Assembly (NCBI GenBank): GCA_965247355.1
Contig: OZ252011.1
Span: 806,001-870,000, forward strand
DNA: 64,000 bases
From: RHLJ01 sp965247355
GTDB taxonomy: Bacteria > Bacteroidota > Rhodothermia > Balneolales > Balneolaceae
Direction: 5' to 3'
In this document: piece by piece, positions 46,572 to 55,512 of the stretch
Position numbering within the stretch: the stretch's first letter is position 1
Layout: each line of letters starts with the position of its first letter
Made by a program: the position numbers and the translations under genes
Notes under the pieces: generated by a model
Databases searched by the model: none
Seen by the model: only the letters and a program-made list of their open reading frames with translations
What the model was told of the DNA's origin: nothing

Positions 46572-47196
46572 TCAACCCAAAGTAAAAATTTGCGGAATTA
46601 CGAATCTTGGTGATGCACGTTTTGCTGCAGGAGCGATGGCAGATTACCTTGGCTTTATCTTTTATGATAAAAGTCCTCGTTATATCGAGCCGGGAGAAGC
46701 AGGAGCTATCATAAACTGGATTGAGGGACCTGAGAAAGTCGGAGTGTTTGTAAACCAGCCTCTGGATGATGTGAACCGGATTGCCAAAGAATCTGGTTTA
46801 GATTTAGTTCAGCTGCATGGAAACGAAACCCTGGAATATTGCCAATTGGTTGAGAAACCGATCATTAAAGTGATACATATTACTTCGGATTATAATACCG
46901 AGGAACTTAAAGCCAAAGTATTATTGTATGCTGAAGTAGCTGATTACTTACTTTTCGATTCAAAAATTGGCGACCAATGGGGAGGAACAGGTCAAACCTT
47001 TGACTGGAATGTTCTGAAAGAAATTACCGGTGACGTTCCATTCTTTCTATCAGGTGGATTGAAGCCTGAAAACGTTAGTAAGGCGATTGAAACAGTTCAA
47101 CCTTATGCTATTGATGTTTCGAGTGGAGTGGAAGAAAAGCCCGGACTCAAAGATTTCGAAAAAATTGAAGCTCTGATGGAAGCCGTCAGAGTATAA
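46564..47196 (+). CDS. trpF: Phosphoribosylanthranilate isomerase
   Basis: 210 residues (EC 5.3.1.24). Starts at ATG 46564 with PKVKICGITN (catalytic Cys in KICGIT). Conserved DYLGFIFYDKSPRYI, VQLHGNE, LLFDS and LSGGLKPENV are present. The reading frame is open further upstream inside trpC, but the family N-terminus fixes this start. The TIM-barrel catalytic Asp is in YAIDVSSGVE. Confidence 0.96.
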   Translation: MADQPKVKICGITNLGDARFAAGAMADYLGFIFYDKSPRYIEPGEAGAIINWIEGPEKVGVFVNQPLDDVNRIAKESGLDLVQLHGNETLEYCQLVEKPIIKVIHITSDYNTEELKAKVLLYAEVADYLLFDSKIGDQWGGTGQTFDWNVLKEITGDVPFFLSGGLKPENVSKAIETVQPYAIDVSSGVEEKPGLKDFEKIEALMEAVRV

Positions 47197-47218
47197 TTGA
47201 AATATTGAAACTCAGTAA

Positions 47219-47272
47219 GTGCGGATTGCCATCCGCACCAACGGATATTTAAAAAAGGGTGTAAACACACCC
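47219..47272 (+). promoter_or_regulatory. Two hairpins in the trpF-trpB gap
   Basis: GTGCGGAT/ATCCGCAC (47219-47226 with 47231-47238, 4-base loop) and GGGTGT/ACACCC (47257-47262 with 47267-47272). Neither is followed by a T-tract, so they are not typical terminators. This 115-base gap is the only sizeable break inside the trp operon. Confidence 0.65.
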
Positions 47273-47311
47273 CTGAACCCTCTCTCAAGAGTGGACTTAA
47301 TTAAGAAAATT

Positions 47312-48514
47312 ATGACAGAAACAGAAGTTAAAACAACCTACAATCAACCAAATGCCAGAGGTTACTTTGGTGATTACGGTGGAAAGTTTGTCCCTGAAAT
47401 ACTCATTCCGGTAGTTCAGGCTTTAGAAGAAGAATACCTGAAAGCTAAAGATGATCCTGAATTCCTTAAGGAATACCATGACTTGCTGGATGAGTATGTC
47501 GGCCGGCCAACCAAACTTACTTTTGCTGATAAACTTACAGCCCATTATGGGAAAGCAAAGATTTACCTGAAACGTGAGGATTTGTGTCATACCGGAGCAC
47601 ATAAAATCAATAATGCAATTGGCCAGATTTTGCTCGCTAAACGTATGGGTAAAACCCGCATCATTGCGGAAACAGGAGCGGGCCAGCATGGTGTTGCAAC
47701 CGCAACAGCTTGTGCTAAATTCGGACTAGAATGTATTGTATACATGGGCGCTGAGGATATGGAGCGCCAAAAGCTGAATGTAGATCGTATGCAACTGATG
47801 GGCGCAGAAGTCCGCAGTGTGGAAAGTGGTTCCAAAACCCTAAAAGATGCAACCAATGAAGCTATCCGAGACTGGGTTACCAATCCTGAAGATACTTTCT
47901 ACATAATTGGTTCAGTAGTAGGTCCACATCCTTACCCAATGATGGTTAGGAATTTTCATCGTGTGATTGGGGACGAAGCTAAAAAACAGATCCTTGAAAA
48001 GGAGGGAAGGCTTCCAGATTATCTGTTGGCCTGTGTAGGCGGTGGCTCCAATGCAATGGGACTCTTTTACCCATTTATAGAAGATGATGTGAAAATCATT
48101 GGGATTGAAGCAGCAGGATATGGAGTAGATTCAGGTAAAACGGCAGCCACCATCACCAAAGGAACGCCGGGTATTCTGCACGGATCTTTGAGTTACTTAC
48201 TTCATGATCAAAACGGGCAGATTGAGCTGGCTCATTCTATTAGTGCAGGACTCGATTACCCCGGAATAGGTCCTGAACACTCCTATTTATACGATTCCAA
48301 ACGAGTGGAATACCATTCCGTTACCGATGATGAAGCGATGGAAGCCGTGAAATTACTTTCCAAGAAAGAAGGGATTATTCCCGCTTTAGAGACCGCACAT
48401 GCCTTTGCCTGGTTAGAATACATGATGCCAAATACCTCAGAAGACGAGATTATCATCATAAACTGCTCAGGTCGCGGTGATAAAGATATGGGTACAATTT
48501 CGGAGAATTTATAA
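47312..48514 (+). CDS. trpB: Tryptophan synthase beta subunit
   Basis: Condenses indole and serine (EC 4.2.1.20). From ATG 47312 about 400 residues. PLP-binding Lys98 in GAHKINNA and the phosphate loop GGGSNAMG are present. An upstream ATG-less extension to 47219 runs through the intergenic hairpins and is rejected. Overlaps trpA by one base (TAATG). Confidence 0.97.
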   Translation: MTETEVKTTYNQPNARGYFGDYGGKFVPEILIPVVQALEEEYLKAKDDPEFLKEYHDLLDEYVGRPTKLTFADKLTAHYGKAKIYLKREDLCHTGAHKINNAIGQILLAKRMGKTRIIAETGAGQHGVATATACAKFGLECIVYMGAEDMERQKLNVDRMQLMGAEVRSVESGSKTLKDATNEAIRDWVTNPEDTFYIIGSVVGPHPYPMMVRNFHRVIGDEAKKQILEKEGRLPDYLLACVGGGSNAMGLFYPFIEDDVKIIGIEAAGYGVDSGKTAATITKGTPGILHGSLSYLLHDQNGQIELAHSISAGLDYPGIGPEHSYLYDSKRVEYHSVTDDEAMEAVKLLSKKEGIIPALETAHAFAWLEYMMPNTSEDEIIIINCSGRGDKDMGTISENL

Positions 48515-49308
48515 TGAACAGAATTACAAAAAAATTTAACGACAAAGGCTCGGATAAATTGATGAGTCTTTTCATTACCGCCGGTTATCCGGATTTAGAA
48601 TCTACCGTGGATTTGATTCTTGGTTTTGAAGAAAACGGGGCAGACCTGATTGAACTTGGAATGCCATTTAGCGATCCGTTGGCTGATGGACCTACGATAC
48701 AGTTTTCAAGTGAAGTTGCTATTTCGAAAGGAATCAGTATCGACAAAATTTTAGAGATGGTGGCTGAGGTACGTAAATCCTCCGAAATCCCAATCATTTT
48801 AATGGGGTACATGAATCCGGTACTTCGGTACGGAGTTTCGAAATTTTGCGAAAAAGCGGCTTCTGTTGGTGTAGATGGACTTATTTTGCCTGACATCCCG
48901 GTAGAAGAAAGCGGACTTATTGAAAAAGAAGCTTCTGCCAATAACCTGCCAATCATCTATCTGGTTGCACCAAACACCTCAGACGAACGCATGAAACTCG
49001 CTGATCAGAAATCTGATGGATTCGTGTATTGCGTTTCAGTAACAGGTGTTACCGGTGCCCGGGATGGTGGAGAAGTCTCCAAGTCAGTTGCAACTTTCAT
49101 TGAACGGGTAAGAACTAATGTGACTAAAAATCCGGTATTAGTTGGATTCGGGATTAAAACACACGAAGATGCACAATCTATCGCATCAAATGCCGATGGT
49201 TTTATTGTAGGAAGTGCTTTAATTGATACCATTAGAAAATCGTACCCCAACGAAAACTGGAAAAAGGACGTTTTTTCTTTTGTACATTCACTGAAATTTG
49301 GAAAATAA
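48514..49308 (+). CDS. trpA: Tryptophan synthase alpha subunit
   Basis: 264 residues, TIM barrel; releases indole from indole-3-glycerol phosphate. Catalytic Glu in LIELGMPFSDP, catalytic Asp in LILPDIPVEES, and phosphate-binding GFGIKTHEDA and VGSALID are visible. Last gene of the pathway; the DUF4837 gene starts eight bases later. Confidence 0.97.
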   Translation: MNRITKKFNDKGSDKLMSLFITAGYPDLESTVDLILGFEENGADLIELGMPFSDPLADGPTIQFSSEVAISKGISIDKILEMVAEVRKSSEIPIILMGYMNPVLRYGVSKFCEKAASVGVDGLILPDIPVEESGLIEKEASANNLPIIYLVAPNTSDERMKLADQKSDGFVYCVSVTGVTGARDGGEVSKSVATFIERVRTNVTKNPVLVGFGIKTHEDAQSIASNADGFIVGSALIDTIRKSYPNENWKKDVFSFVHSLKFGK

Positions 49309-49316
49309 CTGATCGA

Positions 49317-50399
49317 ATGAAATCTAATAGACTATTCAATCTGCTGTTACTTGCTATAATCGCTACCACAATAGCTTGTAATGGAGATTACCGACCCCAG
49401 GCCCAGGGTAATACCAGAGAATTTGTAGTAGTAATGGATTCCACTGAATGGGATAGTGAGACCGCGGAAGCCATCAGAAGTACTTTTGGTAAGGATGTTT
49501 TTACTCTTCCAAATCCTGAATCTTATTATAACCTTACATTCATGCCGATTCGCTCAAGAGAGCAACTTGAACGTATTCGTAGAACAAAGAATATCATTTT
49601 TGCTTCTGCAATCGATGCCGATAATAATGTTGGTCGACAGGTTAGGGCTTTTCTGGATGATGCTGTTGAGCAAAGAGTTCGTGAAGGTGAAAGCTTTGCA
49701 TTTCCGATTGAAGATCAATGGTATAAAGACCAATATGCGTTAATTCTGAGTTCTGATTCTGATTCATCACTTGCAGCTAAAATTAGAAATTCAGAAGGTG
49801 CGCTTTTAAGCAGTGCACTAGATAAAGAGCTTAAACGCTGGAATTATTTTGTGTACGAAAAGAAAGAACAAACTCAATACACAGATTCACTATGGCAGGA
49901 TCATGGCTTCAGCCTTCGGTTTCAGCATGATTATGTAAAAAGTGTTGATACAACCGATTTCCAGACCTATAGAAGATATTTGCCAAATAATGATCGTTGG
50001 ATGTGGATCTGGTGGAAAAATGGAGTCAGCGATATTAGTTTTCTTGATAACGATTGGATTAATCAAACTCGTGATTCTCTGATGCAGCAATACATCAAAG
50101 GAAGTACAGAAGATATGTACGTAACAACAGAATACCGTCGACCTGTTGATACCAAGACCTTTCAAAAAGGGCGTTTACTCGCTTATGAAACACTAGGAAC
50201 ATGGCAGATGATAAATGGTGCAATGGGTGGTCCTTTTGTGAACTTTACCTACTATGATCCGGCTACGAACCGATTATTTATGATTGAATATTCACAATTT
50301 GCTCCGTCAGTTAGGCAGAAACTTCAATTTGTTCGTCAATTCAGATCTATGGGAAGAACGTTTGAAAGTGACTCAACCTGGTCAGGAACCGGATCATAA
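49317..50399 (+). CDS. DUF4837 family lipoprotein
   Basis: 360 residues. SpII signal with lipobox TIAC (Cys21). The rest matches my recollection of the DUF4837 family of Bacteroidota lipoproteins: a repeated alpha/beta unit with aromatic-rich strands (NNDRWMWIWWKNGV, GTWQMINGAMGGPFVNFTYYD). Function unknown. It lies eight bases after trpA and five bases before bioF, bridging the trp and bio genes without room for a terminator. Confidence 0.85.
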   Translation: MKSNRLFNLLLLAIIATTIACNGDYRPQAQGNTREFVVVMDSTEWDSETAEAIRSTFGKDVFTLPNPESYYNLTFMPIRSREQLERIRRTKNIIFASAIDADNNVGRQVRAFLDDAVEQRVREGESFAFPIEDQWYKDQYALILSSDSDSSLAAKIRNSEGALLSSALDKELKRWNYFVYEKKEQTQYTDSLWQDHGFSLRFQHDYVKSVDTTDFQTYRRYLPNNDRWMWIWWKNGVSDISFLDNDWINQTRDSLMQQYIKGSTEDMYVTTEYRRPVDTKTFQKGRLLAYETLGTWQMINGAMGGPFVNFTYYDPATNRLFMIEYSQFAPSVRQKLQFVRQFRSMGRTFESDSTWSGTGS

Positions 50400-50404
50400 T
50401 TTTT

Positions 50405-51580
50405 GTGAGTGAAAAAAATTCTAAAACAGACTTTATAAAGGCTGCGTTAAACCAACGCCAACTGGAACACCGATTTCGTTCATTAGCGCCTGTAAAACCA
50501 ATTTTAGGGACATCCAGAGTTATTCGAAATGGTAAAGAGCTGATCAATTTCTGCTCTAATGATTATCTGGGGCTTTCTTCTCATCCAAAAGTAATCGAAC
50601 GATCTGCGCAATTCGTCGAAAAATATGGAGCCGGATCAGGAGCTTCCCGTCTTGTTTCAGGGACTTTAGATATCCATCAGGAACTTGAAAAGAAACTGGC
50701 AGAAGTCTTAGGATTAGAAGCAGTACTGGTTTTTAATTCCGGATTTCAGGCTAATACATCCATTCTTTCATCGCTTGCAGACAGGAACTCATTAATTCTA
50801 GCAGATAAGAAATGCCATAACAGTCTGATTCAAGGGGCACTTCTTAGCAGAGCTGATTTCAAACGCTTCAATCACAATGATCTAAACCATCTAGAAAGCT
50901 TGTTGAAGTCTGTATCTGAAAAAGACTACAACAGAATCTGGATAGTTTCGGAAACAGTATTTAGCATGGACGGAGATCAAAGCGATGTTGATGGCTTAAT
51001 TGAACTCTCCGACATGCATGGAGCACTTTTTTATTCTGATGATGCACATGCACTTGGAGTATTGGGGGCAAAAGGGCTTGGACTTAATTATGGTAAGAGT
51101 AGTATCGATATGAGTATTGGTACTTTTGGGAAAGCTTTTGGCTCGTTTGGAGCATTTGCCGGTTGTAGTAAAGAAATGAAAGATTATTTAATCAATTTCT
51201 GTCCCGGCTTTATTTACACCACTGCATTACCTCCTGCGATTATTGGTGCATTGGATGCTTCCCTTGAATTGATTCCTGAAATGGACTCTGAACGGGATGT
51301 ACTTCATTCAAATATTCAATATCTGTCAAATGAATTAAAGGATGTGGGATTCACAATTGGGGATACTGACTCTCAGATTATTCCCATAATTATTGGAAGT
51401 GAAGAAGAGACTTTGAGTCTGTCTAAATACCTAGAGCAGAATGGAATGTGGGCTTCATCTATACGACCTCCTACGGTAGAAAAGGACGCTTCCAGAATTC
51501 GAATTACCATCACGCTGAATCACAAAAGAGAAGAATTGGATCAATTGTTAAAAGCACTTCAGGAATGGAAAGAACAGTAG
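50405..51580 (+). CDS. bioF: 8-amino-7-oxononanoate synthase
   Basis: PLP-dependent condensation of pimeloyl-ACP and alanine (EC 2.3.1.47). 391 residues from GTG 50405. PLP Lys243 in GTFGKAFGSFGAF; SNDYLGLSSHP and GAGSGASRLVSGT near the N-terminus are typical. The first of five biotin genes. Related 2-amino-3-ketobutyrate ligases look similar, but the neighbours settle the assignment. Confidence 0.94.
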   Translation: MSEKNSKTDFIKAALNQRQLEHRFRSLAPVKPILGTSRVIRNGKELINFCSNDYLGLSSHPKVIERSAQFVEKYGAGSGASRLVSGTLDIHQELEKKLAEVLGLEAVLVFNSGFQANTSILSSLADRNSLILADKKCHNSLIQGALLSRADFKRFNHNDLNHLESLLKSVSEKDYNRIWIVSETVFSMDGDQSDVDGLIELSDMHGALFYSDDAHALGVLGAKGLGLNYGKSSIDMSIGTFGKAFGSFGAFAGCSKEMKDYLINFCPGFIYTTALPPAIIGALDASLELIPEMDSERDVLHSNIQYLSNELKDVGFTIGDTDSQIIPIIIGSEEETLSLSKYLEQNGMWASSIRPPTVEKDASRIRITITLNHKREELDQLLKALQEWKEQ

Positions 51581-52245
51581 AGGTGCACGCCTATCATGGT
51601 TGGGGAATGAATGGGGATTTTTGGACTCCACTTAAATCAGTACTCCCGCATCATGTATTCCTTAAGCCTGCTAACCGGGGGTATTTCGGGGGTGAATTTG
51701 AACCTGAATTCTCTGAAGAAGTCGAATCTAAAGTAGTTTTTCTGCATTCATTCGGGGTTCATTGGTGTCCAATTGAAAAGCTGGAGAATGCTGATACCAT
51801 AGTAATTATAAACGGATTCGATTCTTTCCATCCGCTTTCAAATCCCGCAAGATCCAGATCAAAAAAAATACTAAAAGGAATGCAGGCTGGATTTAAGGTT
51901 CAGCCTGATGACGTATTAGCTGCCTTTTATAAGAATTGTTTTGGAGCTAGTGAATTTCAAATGCCCGACCTTAGCTGGAAAAACCGCTCTCTGCTAGCCA
52001 AAGATTTAGCTGCACTTCATAAAACAAAGCTGAAGTTGAATAAGCGTACAATCGCTAATTGGGTGATCATCGATTCTGTAGAAGACCGGATTGTTCCCGG
52101 TGCAAGAGGAGTCGAGCTTGTAACTCTGACCGGTTCTGATAAATATTATTCAATGAAAGGAGCTAATCATGCTTTCCCGGCTTCAAATCCAGAGGAATGT
52201 CTGATGATTCTGAGTAAAGCTTTGCCTATTTTTGAGGCGAAATGA
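51565..52245 (+). CDS. Pimeloyl-ACP methyl ester esterase, BioG/BioH-like
   Basis: 226 residues from ATG 51565, overlapping bioF by 16 bases. Alpha/beta hydrolase start with HAYHGWGMNGDFW. Probable triad Ser62 (LHSFGVHW), Asp174 (SVEDRIVP) and His202 (GANHAFP). The nucleophile elbow HSFG lacks the first Gly of GxSxG, as in BioG-type enzymes. It would free pimeloyl-ACP from its methyl ester, ending the BioC-initiated route. Position between bioF and bioC supports this; whether to name it bioG or bioH is a matter of family. Confidence 0.85.
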   Translation: MERTVEVHAYHGWGMNGDFWTPLKSVLPHHVFLKPANRGYFGGEFEPEFSEEVESKVVFLHSFGVHWCPIEKLENADTIVIINGFDSFHPLSNPARSRSKKILKGMQAGFKVQPDDVLAAFYKNCFGASEFQMPDLSWKNRSLLAKDLAALHKTKLKLNKRTIANWVIIDSVEDRIVPGARGVELVTLTGSDKYYSMKGANHAFPASNPEECLMILSKALPIFEAK

Positions 52246-53045
52246 ATAGCACAGATCAGTCTCTGAAATACAAGCAGAAAGTAAACCAATCGTTCTCTAA
52301 AGCAGCTCAAAACTACCATGAGCAGGCAGAAATCCAGAGAAAAGTTGCAGAAGGATTAATGGCGTCCGTACGTCCCTGGAAGGAAACCATACCTCCCGGC
52401 CCTATATTAGAAATCGGATGTGGAACAGGCTTTCTGTCTGATAAAATCATTCAGGAATTTCCGGGCAGAGAGTTTCTTATAACCGATGCCAGCGAGGAAA
52501 TGCTGATGTTCACTAAGAATAGATTGGATGCGAATGATAAAGTAAGTTTTGAGGTACTCGACGTAGATCAATTGCAAAACCCGGAGCCAAAGTATGCGTT
52601 GATTGTGAGTAACTTCACTGCTCAATGGTTTGAAGACACCGCAATTGGACTTGAGAAACTGGCCGGAATGCTCCAGCCCGGTGGATTACTGTTAACTACC
52701 TTTCCTGGTAATCATAGTTTTACTGAATGGTATAAGTGCTGTTTAGAACTTGGAATTCCATTTACCGCAAACCCGCTACCTGATGTAGAAGAGGTAGTGA
52801 TAAAGCTATCATTAAGTCCTGTTCAAATCGATTACTATGAAAACGATTTATATCAGGAATTCAACAATTCTTTAGATTTTTTCAGGCATTTAAAAGAAGT
52901 TGGAGCGGAGGTATCTACTACAGGTAAATCACTATCAGTTAAACAATTAAAGTTATTAACTAATTTCTGGGATAAGAAAACTGATAACCAAATTAAGGTG
53001 AAGTGGCATGTGGTATATGTGGCGGTTAAAAAGGATATGATATGA
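52242..53045 (+). CDS. bioC: Malonyl-ACP O-methyltransferase
   Basis: SAM-dependent methylation that starts pimelate synthesis (EC 2.1.1.197). 267 residues. N-terminal QSFSKAAQNYHEQAEIQRKV is typical of BioC, and SAM motif I is LEIGCGTGFLS (about 52-62). Overlaps neighbours on both sides by four bases (ATGA). Confidence 0.94.
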   Translation: MNSTDQSLKYKQKVNQSFSKAAQNYHEQAEIQRKVAEGLMASVRPWKETIPPGPILEIGCGTGFLSDKIIQEFPGREFLITDASEEMLMFTKNRLDANDKVSFEVLDVDQLQNPEPKYALIVSNFTAQWFEDTAIGLEKLAGMLQPGGLLLTTFPGNHSFTEWYKCCLELGIPFTANPLPDVEEVVIKLSLSPVQIDYYENDLYQEFNNSLDFFRHLKEVGAEVSTTGKSLSVKQLKLLTNFWDKKTDNQIKVKWHVVYVAVKKDMI

Positions 53046-53656
53046 TTGAATTTCCTGAGAAATTCTTTATTACCGGTACAGACACGGGAATTGGAAAAAC
53101 CTTTGTTTCTGCAATGTTGATGTCCGCTCTGGACGTGACCTATTGGAAACCCATTCAGGCAGGGCTGGATGAGGAAACCGATACCGAATTTGTTCAGAGA
53201 GTGTCTGAAGCTGATAGTTCAAGGATCATCACTGAGAAATACAGCTTAAAAACACCGATGAGTCCGCATGGAGCGGCGGATATTGACGGTATATCCATTT
53301 CTTTAAATGATTTCGAACTTCCTGAATTCAATACCAAACATCTGATAATAGAAGGTGCCGGTGGATTAGTTGTTCCAATCAACTGGGAAGAGACCGTCCT
53401 GGATTTAATTGAGCAATTACAGCTCCCTGTGCTTCTTGTAGCCCGTAGCTCGCTTGGAACGCTAAATCACACCCTTTTATCAATAGAGGCTCTTAGAAGG
53501 CGAAATATGGAGGTGTTTGGGGTTGTTTTGAATGGAGAGAAGCATGAACACAATACGAAAACAATTATAAAGTTTGGAAATGTTCCTGTAATTGAACTCG
53601 AGCCTGTAAATGAGATCAGTAAAGAATCGCTGGTAAAAGTTTTCAATAAATTATGA
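53042..53656 (+). CDS. bioD: Dethiobiotin synthetase
   Basis: ATP-dependent ring closure of diaminopelargonate (EC 6.3.3.3). 204 residues. P-loop GTDTGIGKT at 12-20, WKPIQAGL near 40, and EGAGGLVVPI near 108 are the family motifs. Four-base overlap with bioC. Confidence 0.95.
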   Translation: MIEFPEKFFITGTDTGIGKTFVSAMLMSALDVTYWKPIQAGLDEETDTEFVQRVSEADSSRIITEKYSLKTPMSPHGAADIDGISISLNDFELPEFNTKHLIIEGAGGLVVPINWEETVLDLIEQLQLPVLLVARSSLGTLNHTLLSIEALRRRNMEVFGVVLNGEKHEHNTKTIIKFGNVPVIELEPVNEISKESLVKVFNKL

Positions 53657-53698
53657 ATTATGGATTTTGGATTAGTAAGATTCAAAATCCATAATTCA
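53654..53698. repeat. Perfect 16-bp inverted repeat between bioD and bioA
   Basis: TGAATTATGGATTTTG (53654-53669) and its exact inverse (53683-53698) around a 13-base loop; the left arm covers the end of bioD. Flanking sequence extends an alternative nested palindrome (ATTATGAAT/ATTCATAAT). No T-run, so a repeat or processing hairpin is more likely than a terminator. Confidence 0.75.
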
Positions 53699-53714
53699 GT
53701 ATTCATAATTTTCT

Positions 53715-54995
53715 ATGCACAAAAACATCTGGCACCCATTTACGATAATTAAAGATTCTCCAGAGCCATTAAAGGTAAAAAGAGGGATGGGGGCTTATCT
53801 GGAGCTGGAAGATGGTCGGGTAATAATGGACTGTATTTCAAGTTGGTGGGTGAATATGCATGGGCATTCTCATCCGGGTATAGCCAAGGCGATTTATGAG
53901 CAGGCAAAAACCCTTGAGCATGTGATTTTTGCGGGTTTTACACACGATCCGGCAGAACAACTTGCTGAAATGATTACCGGAAAACTTCCCAGAAATCTAA
54001 ACCGACTTTTTTATTCCGATAATGGTTCAACTGCAGTGGAAGTGGCTATGAAGATGGCTTATCAGCACTGGAAAAACCTTGGAGAAGAACGGAAAACATT
54101 CATTTGTTTTGATGGGGCTTATCATGGAGATACGCTTGGAGCGATGTCGGTTGGAGAAAGATCTTTGTTTACTGAGGTGTTTAAAGAGCTCATGTTCGAT
54201 GTTGAGGTGATTCCATTCCCGGAAACCTGGATTGGGGATAATGAGCGGGCCTCTAAAGAAGATGCGGTAATTGAACAGCTAGAAAGTCTGTTAGATGAAA
54301 ACCCTGATAAATATGCAGGTATTCTTATGGAGCCGTTAATTCAGGGTGCAGGAGGGATGCGAATGTGTTCTGAGGAATTCCTTCAAAAAATACACTGGGT
54401 AAACAGGCAGTTCGATGTGCTATTGATCTTTGATGAAGTGATGACTGGATTTGGACGAACCGGAGATTATTTCGCATGCTTAAAAGCTCAGGTCGAACCT
54501 GACATTATTTGTTTGAGTAAAGGAATTTCAGGTGGGTTTATGCCTTTAGCTGCAACCGTTTGTAGTGATGATATATATAATAGCTTTAACTCTTCAGAAC
54601 CTGTTAAAACGTTCTGGCATGGACACAGTTATACCGGAAATCCGTTAGGGTGTGCAGCAGGTGTGGCATCCTGGAAACTCCTTGAAGAGAATGAATCAGT
54701 GTTTAAGAATATGGAGCAGATCCATTTAAAGAATTTTGAAAGAATTAAATCTCATCCACGTATTTCACGCTTAAGAGTCAAAGGTTCAATTTCCGCTTTT
54801 GATATCGTAGAAGGTGGTGAAGTCGGATGGGAGGAAGGTTATTTAAATCCTATTTCAAAAGAGTTAAGAAAACGAGCGCTGGATATGGGATATCTGATAC
54901 GTCCTTTAGGGAATGTACTCTATTTGATGCCGCCATATTGTGTTTCTGAAGAAGAAATCGATGGGGTGTATGATGCTATTCTGGAGTTGGTGTAA
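53715..54995 (+). CDS. bioA: Adenosylmethionine-8-amino-7-oxononanoate aminotransferase
   Basis: SAM-dependent transamination of KAPA to DAPA (EC 2.6.1.62). 426 residues, class III aminotransferase. Substrate-site WHPFT (6-10) and SSWWVNMHGH (about 42-51), cofactor DNGSTAVEVAMKMA, AYHGDTLGAMSVG, IFDEVMTGFGRTG, and PLP Lys269 (LSKGISGG) are visible. Last biotin gene; a weak hairpin without a T-tract follows. Confidence 0.96.
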   Translation: MHKNIWHPFTIIKDSPEPLKVKRGMGAYLELEDGRVIMDCISSWWVNMHGHSHPGIAKAIYEQAKTLEHVIFAGFTHDPAEQLAEMITGKLPRNLNRLFYSDNGSTAVEVAMKMAYQHWKNLGEERKTFICFDGAYHGDTLGAMSVGERSLFTEVFKELMFDVEVIPFPETWIGDNERASKEDAVIEQLESLLDENPDKYAGILMEPLIQGAGGMRMCSEEFLQKIHWVNRQFDVLLIFDEVMTGFGRTGDYFACLKAQVEPDIICLSKGISGGFMPLAATVCSDDIYNSFNSSEPVKTFWHGHSYTGNPLGCAAGVASWKLLEENESVFKNMEQIHLKNFERIKSHPRISRLRVKGSISAFDIVEGGEVGWEEGYLNPISKELRKRALDMGYLIRPLGNVLYLMPPYCVSEEEIDGVYDAILELV

Positions 54996-55021
54996 AGAGT
55001 TTTTACTCTTAGATGACGATA

Positions 55022-55396
55022 TTAACTAACACCCTCAGAGGGTTCTTTACCATTCAACCAACCCAAATGGGTATGTTTGAAGCTATCCTCGTATTTAAGC
55101 CCATACCCAAGCATTCGATCCAGAGCTGCATGACCAAACAATATGATTCCAGCCAGAACTACCCAATCCAAAAAGTAATAGTATCCCAGAATAAGAACAC
55201 ATAATGCTATCCCTTTGTGATGAAACAGATTGTAAGTGATGGCTCCAATCTTAGTATTAATTACATATCCGATCATTCCGATATCTGGTACAAGAATTAA
55301 TGCCAGGTATACCCACCATGCATATTCAGTTTGATTAAACAGGAATATCGAAAAGCCAAACATGGCAAGTTCTTCAAGTTTGAGGGTGCGTTCCAT
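55022..55396 (-). CDS. DUF4260 family small membrane protein
   Basis: 124 residues with three or four hydrophobic segments and a conserved-looking C-terminus (GHAALDRMLGYGLKYEDSFKHTHLGWL) that I recognise as the DUF4260 family. Function unknown. Monocistronic, convergent to bioA. Confidence 0.82.
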   Translation of the reverse strand: MERTLKLEELAMFGFSIFLFNQTEYAWWVYLALILVPDIGMIGYVINTKIGAITYNLFHHKGIALCVLILGYYYFLDWVVLAGIILFGHAALDRMLGYGLKYEDSFKHTHLGWLNGKEPSEGVS

Positions 55397-55424
55397 TCGA
55401 ATAAATATAAGGATTGGTTAAAGA

Positions 55425-55496
55425 GTCATCCTGAGCGAAAGCGAAGTATCTAAGCGGCTATCCATCAAGATCCTTAGGAGGTATCCTCAGGATGAC
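55425..55496. repeat. Intergenic palindromic element with GTCATCCTGAG ends
   Basis: GTCATCCTGAG (55425-55435) and its exact inverse CTCAGGATGAC (55486-55496) bound a 72-base element containing GCGAAAGCGAAG. Elements with these ends are common between genes in Bacteroidota genomes as short interspersed repeats. It may act as a terminator for either flanking minus-strand gene. Confidence 0.8.
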
Positions 55497-55512
55497 GATA
55501 TTATTTATAAAA

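Noticed and set aside
47219..47311. Longer TrpB N-terminus
   Set aside because: It would translate the two intergenic hairpins and has no family similarity; ATG 47312 fits.
49317..50399. Biotin or tryptophan function for the DUF4837 lipoprotein
   Set aside because: Only its position suggests it; the protein is an exported lipoprotein with no enzymatic motif.
51448..51564. Longer N-terminus for the BioG/BioH-like esterase
   Set aside because: It runs over the conserved bioF end in another frame; family homology starts at ATG 51565.
54995..55010. Terminator after bioA
   Set aside because: The AAGAGT/ACTCTT stem is short and has no T-tract.
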